The translations under genes were made by a program, and so were the position numbers. DNA of 5,887 nt from an uncultured Gemmatimonadaceae bacterium (GTDB lineage Bacteria; Gemmatimonadota; Gemmatimonadetes; Gemmatimonadales; Gemmatimonadaceae). Of the stretch, positions 5,821 to 5,887 are shown in pieces. Each line of letters begins with the position of its first letter. The stretch's first letter is position 1. Below the pieces are notes generated by a model. The model had not been told where the DNA came from and did not search any database. It saw only the letters and a list, made by a program, of their open reading frames with translations. The DNA is taken from contig CATPBD010000205.1 of the NCBI GenBank assembly GCA_955652265.1, forward strand, positions 1-5,887, read 5' to 3'.

Positions 5821-5887
<67 letters not shown>

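Overview
The window is GC-rich, densely packed bacterial chromosome. It holds five protein genes that can be followed to both ends, one gene cut by the left edge (pdxA) and one tRNA cut by the right edge. The content is mostly housekeeping: vitamin B6 synthesis, metal-ion membrane proteins, the ribosome-associated GTPase TypA/BipA, a type IV pilin-like protein and tRNA-Ile. There are no insertion sequences, phage genes, CRISPR arrays or other signs of recent transfer. The pilin style, the protein flavour and the scarcity of Shine-Dalgarno sites at some starts would fit a Gemmatimonadota-like or other Gram-negative environmental bacterium. That placement is an impression, not something the sequence proves.

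Layout: (1) 3-716, plus strand: the C-terminal two thirds of pdxA. (2) 601-1959, minus strand: a CNNM/CBS/CorC-HlyC membrane protein whose 3' end overlaps the pdxA ORF by 116 bp, tail to tail. (3) 1937-2905, plus strand: a CzcD-like cation diffusion facilitator. Its start lies inside the 5' end of the divergent CNNM gene, so the two start regions overlap by 23 bp. (4) 2921-4765, plus strand: typA/bipA. (5) 4785-5123, plus strand: a small, extremely acidic protein with a good ribosome binding site, 19 bp after typA. (6) 5154-5185: a strong terminator that can work in both directions. (7) 5207-5674, minus strand: a type IV pilin-like prepilin. (8) 5675-5820: an intergenic region with a nested inverted repeat, a convincing sigma-70-type promoter and a short leader. 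(9) 5821-5887, plus strand: tRNA-Ile(GAT), missing the last few bases.

The CDF, typA and acidic-protein genes are close together on one strand and end at one terminator, so they probably form a transcription unit. A second promoter just before typA is possible. The divergent CNNM and CDF proteins both belong to families that move divalent metal ions, and the 23-bp overlap of their starts forces any promoters into each other's coding sequence. I see no clearly new system. The points most worth a second look are the overlapping divergent starts, a promoter-like block (GCTAACTT...CAA..CT) shared by typA and the tRNA, the typA-linked acidic protein, and the symmetric DNA upstream of the pilin gene.
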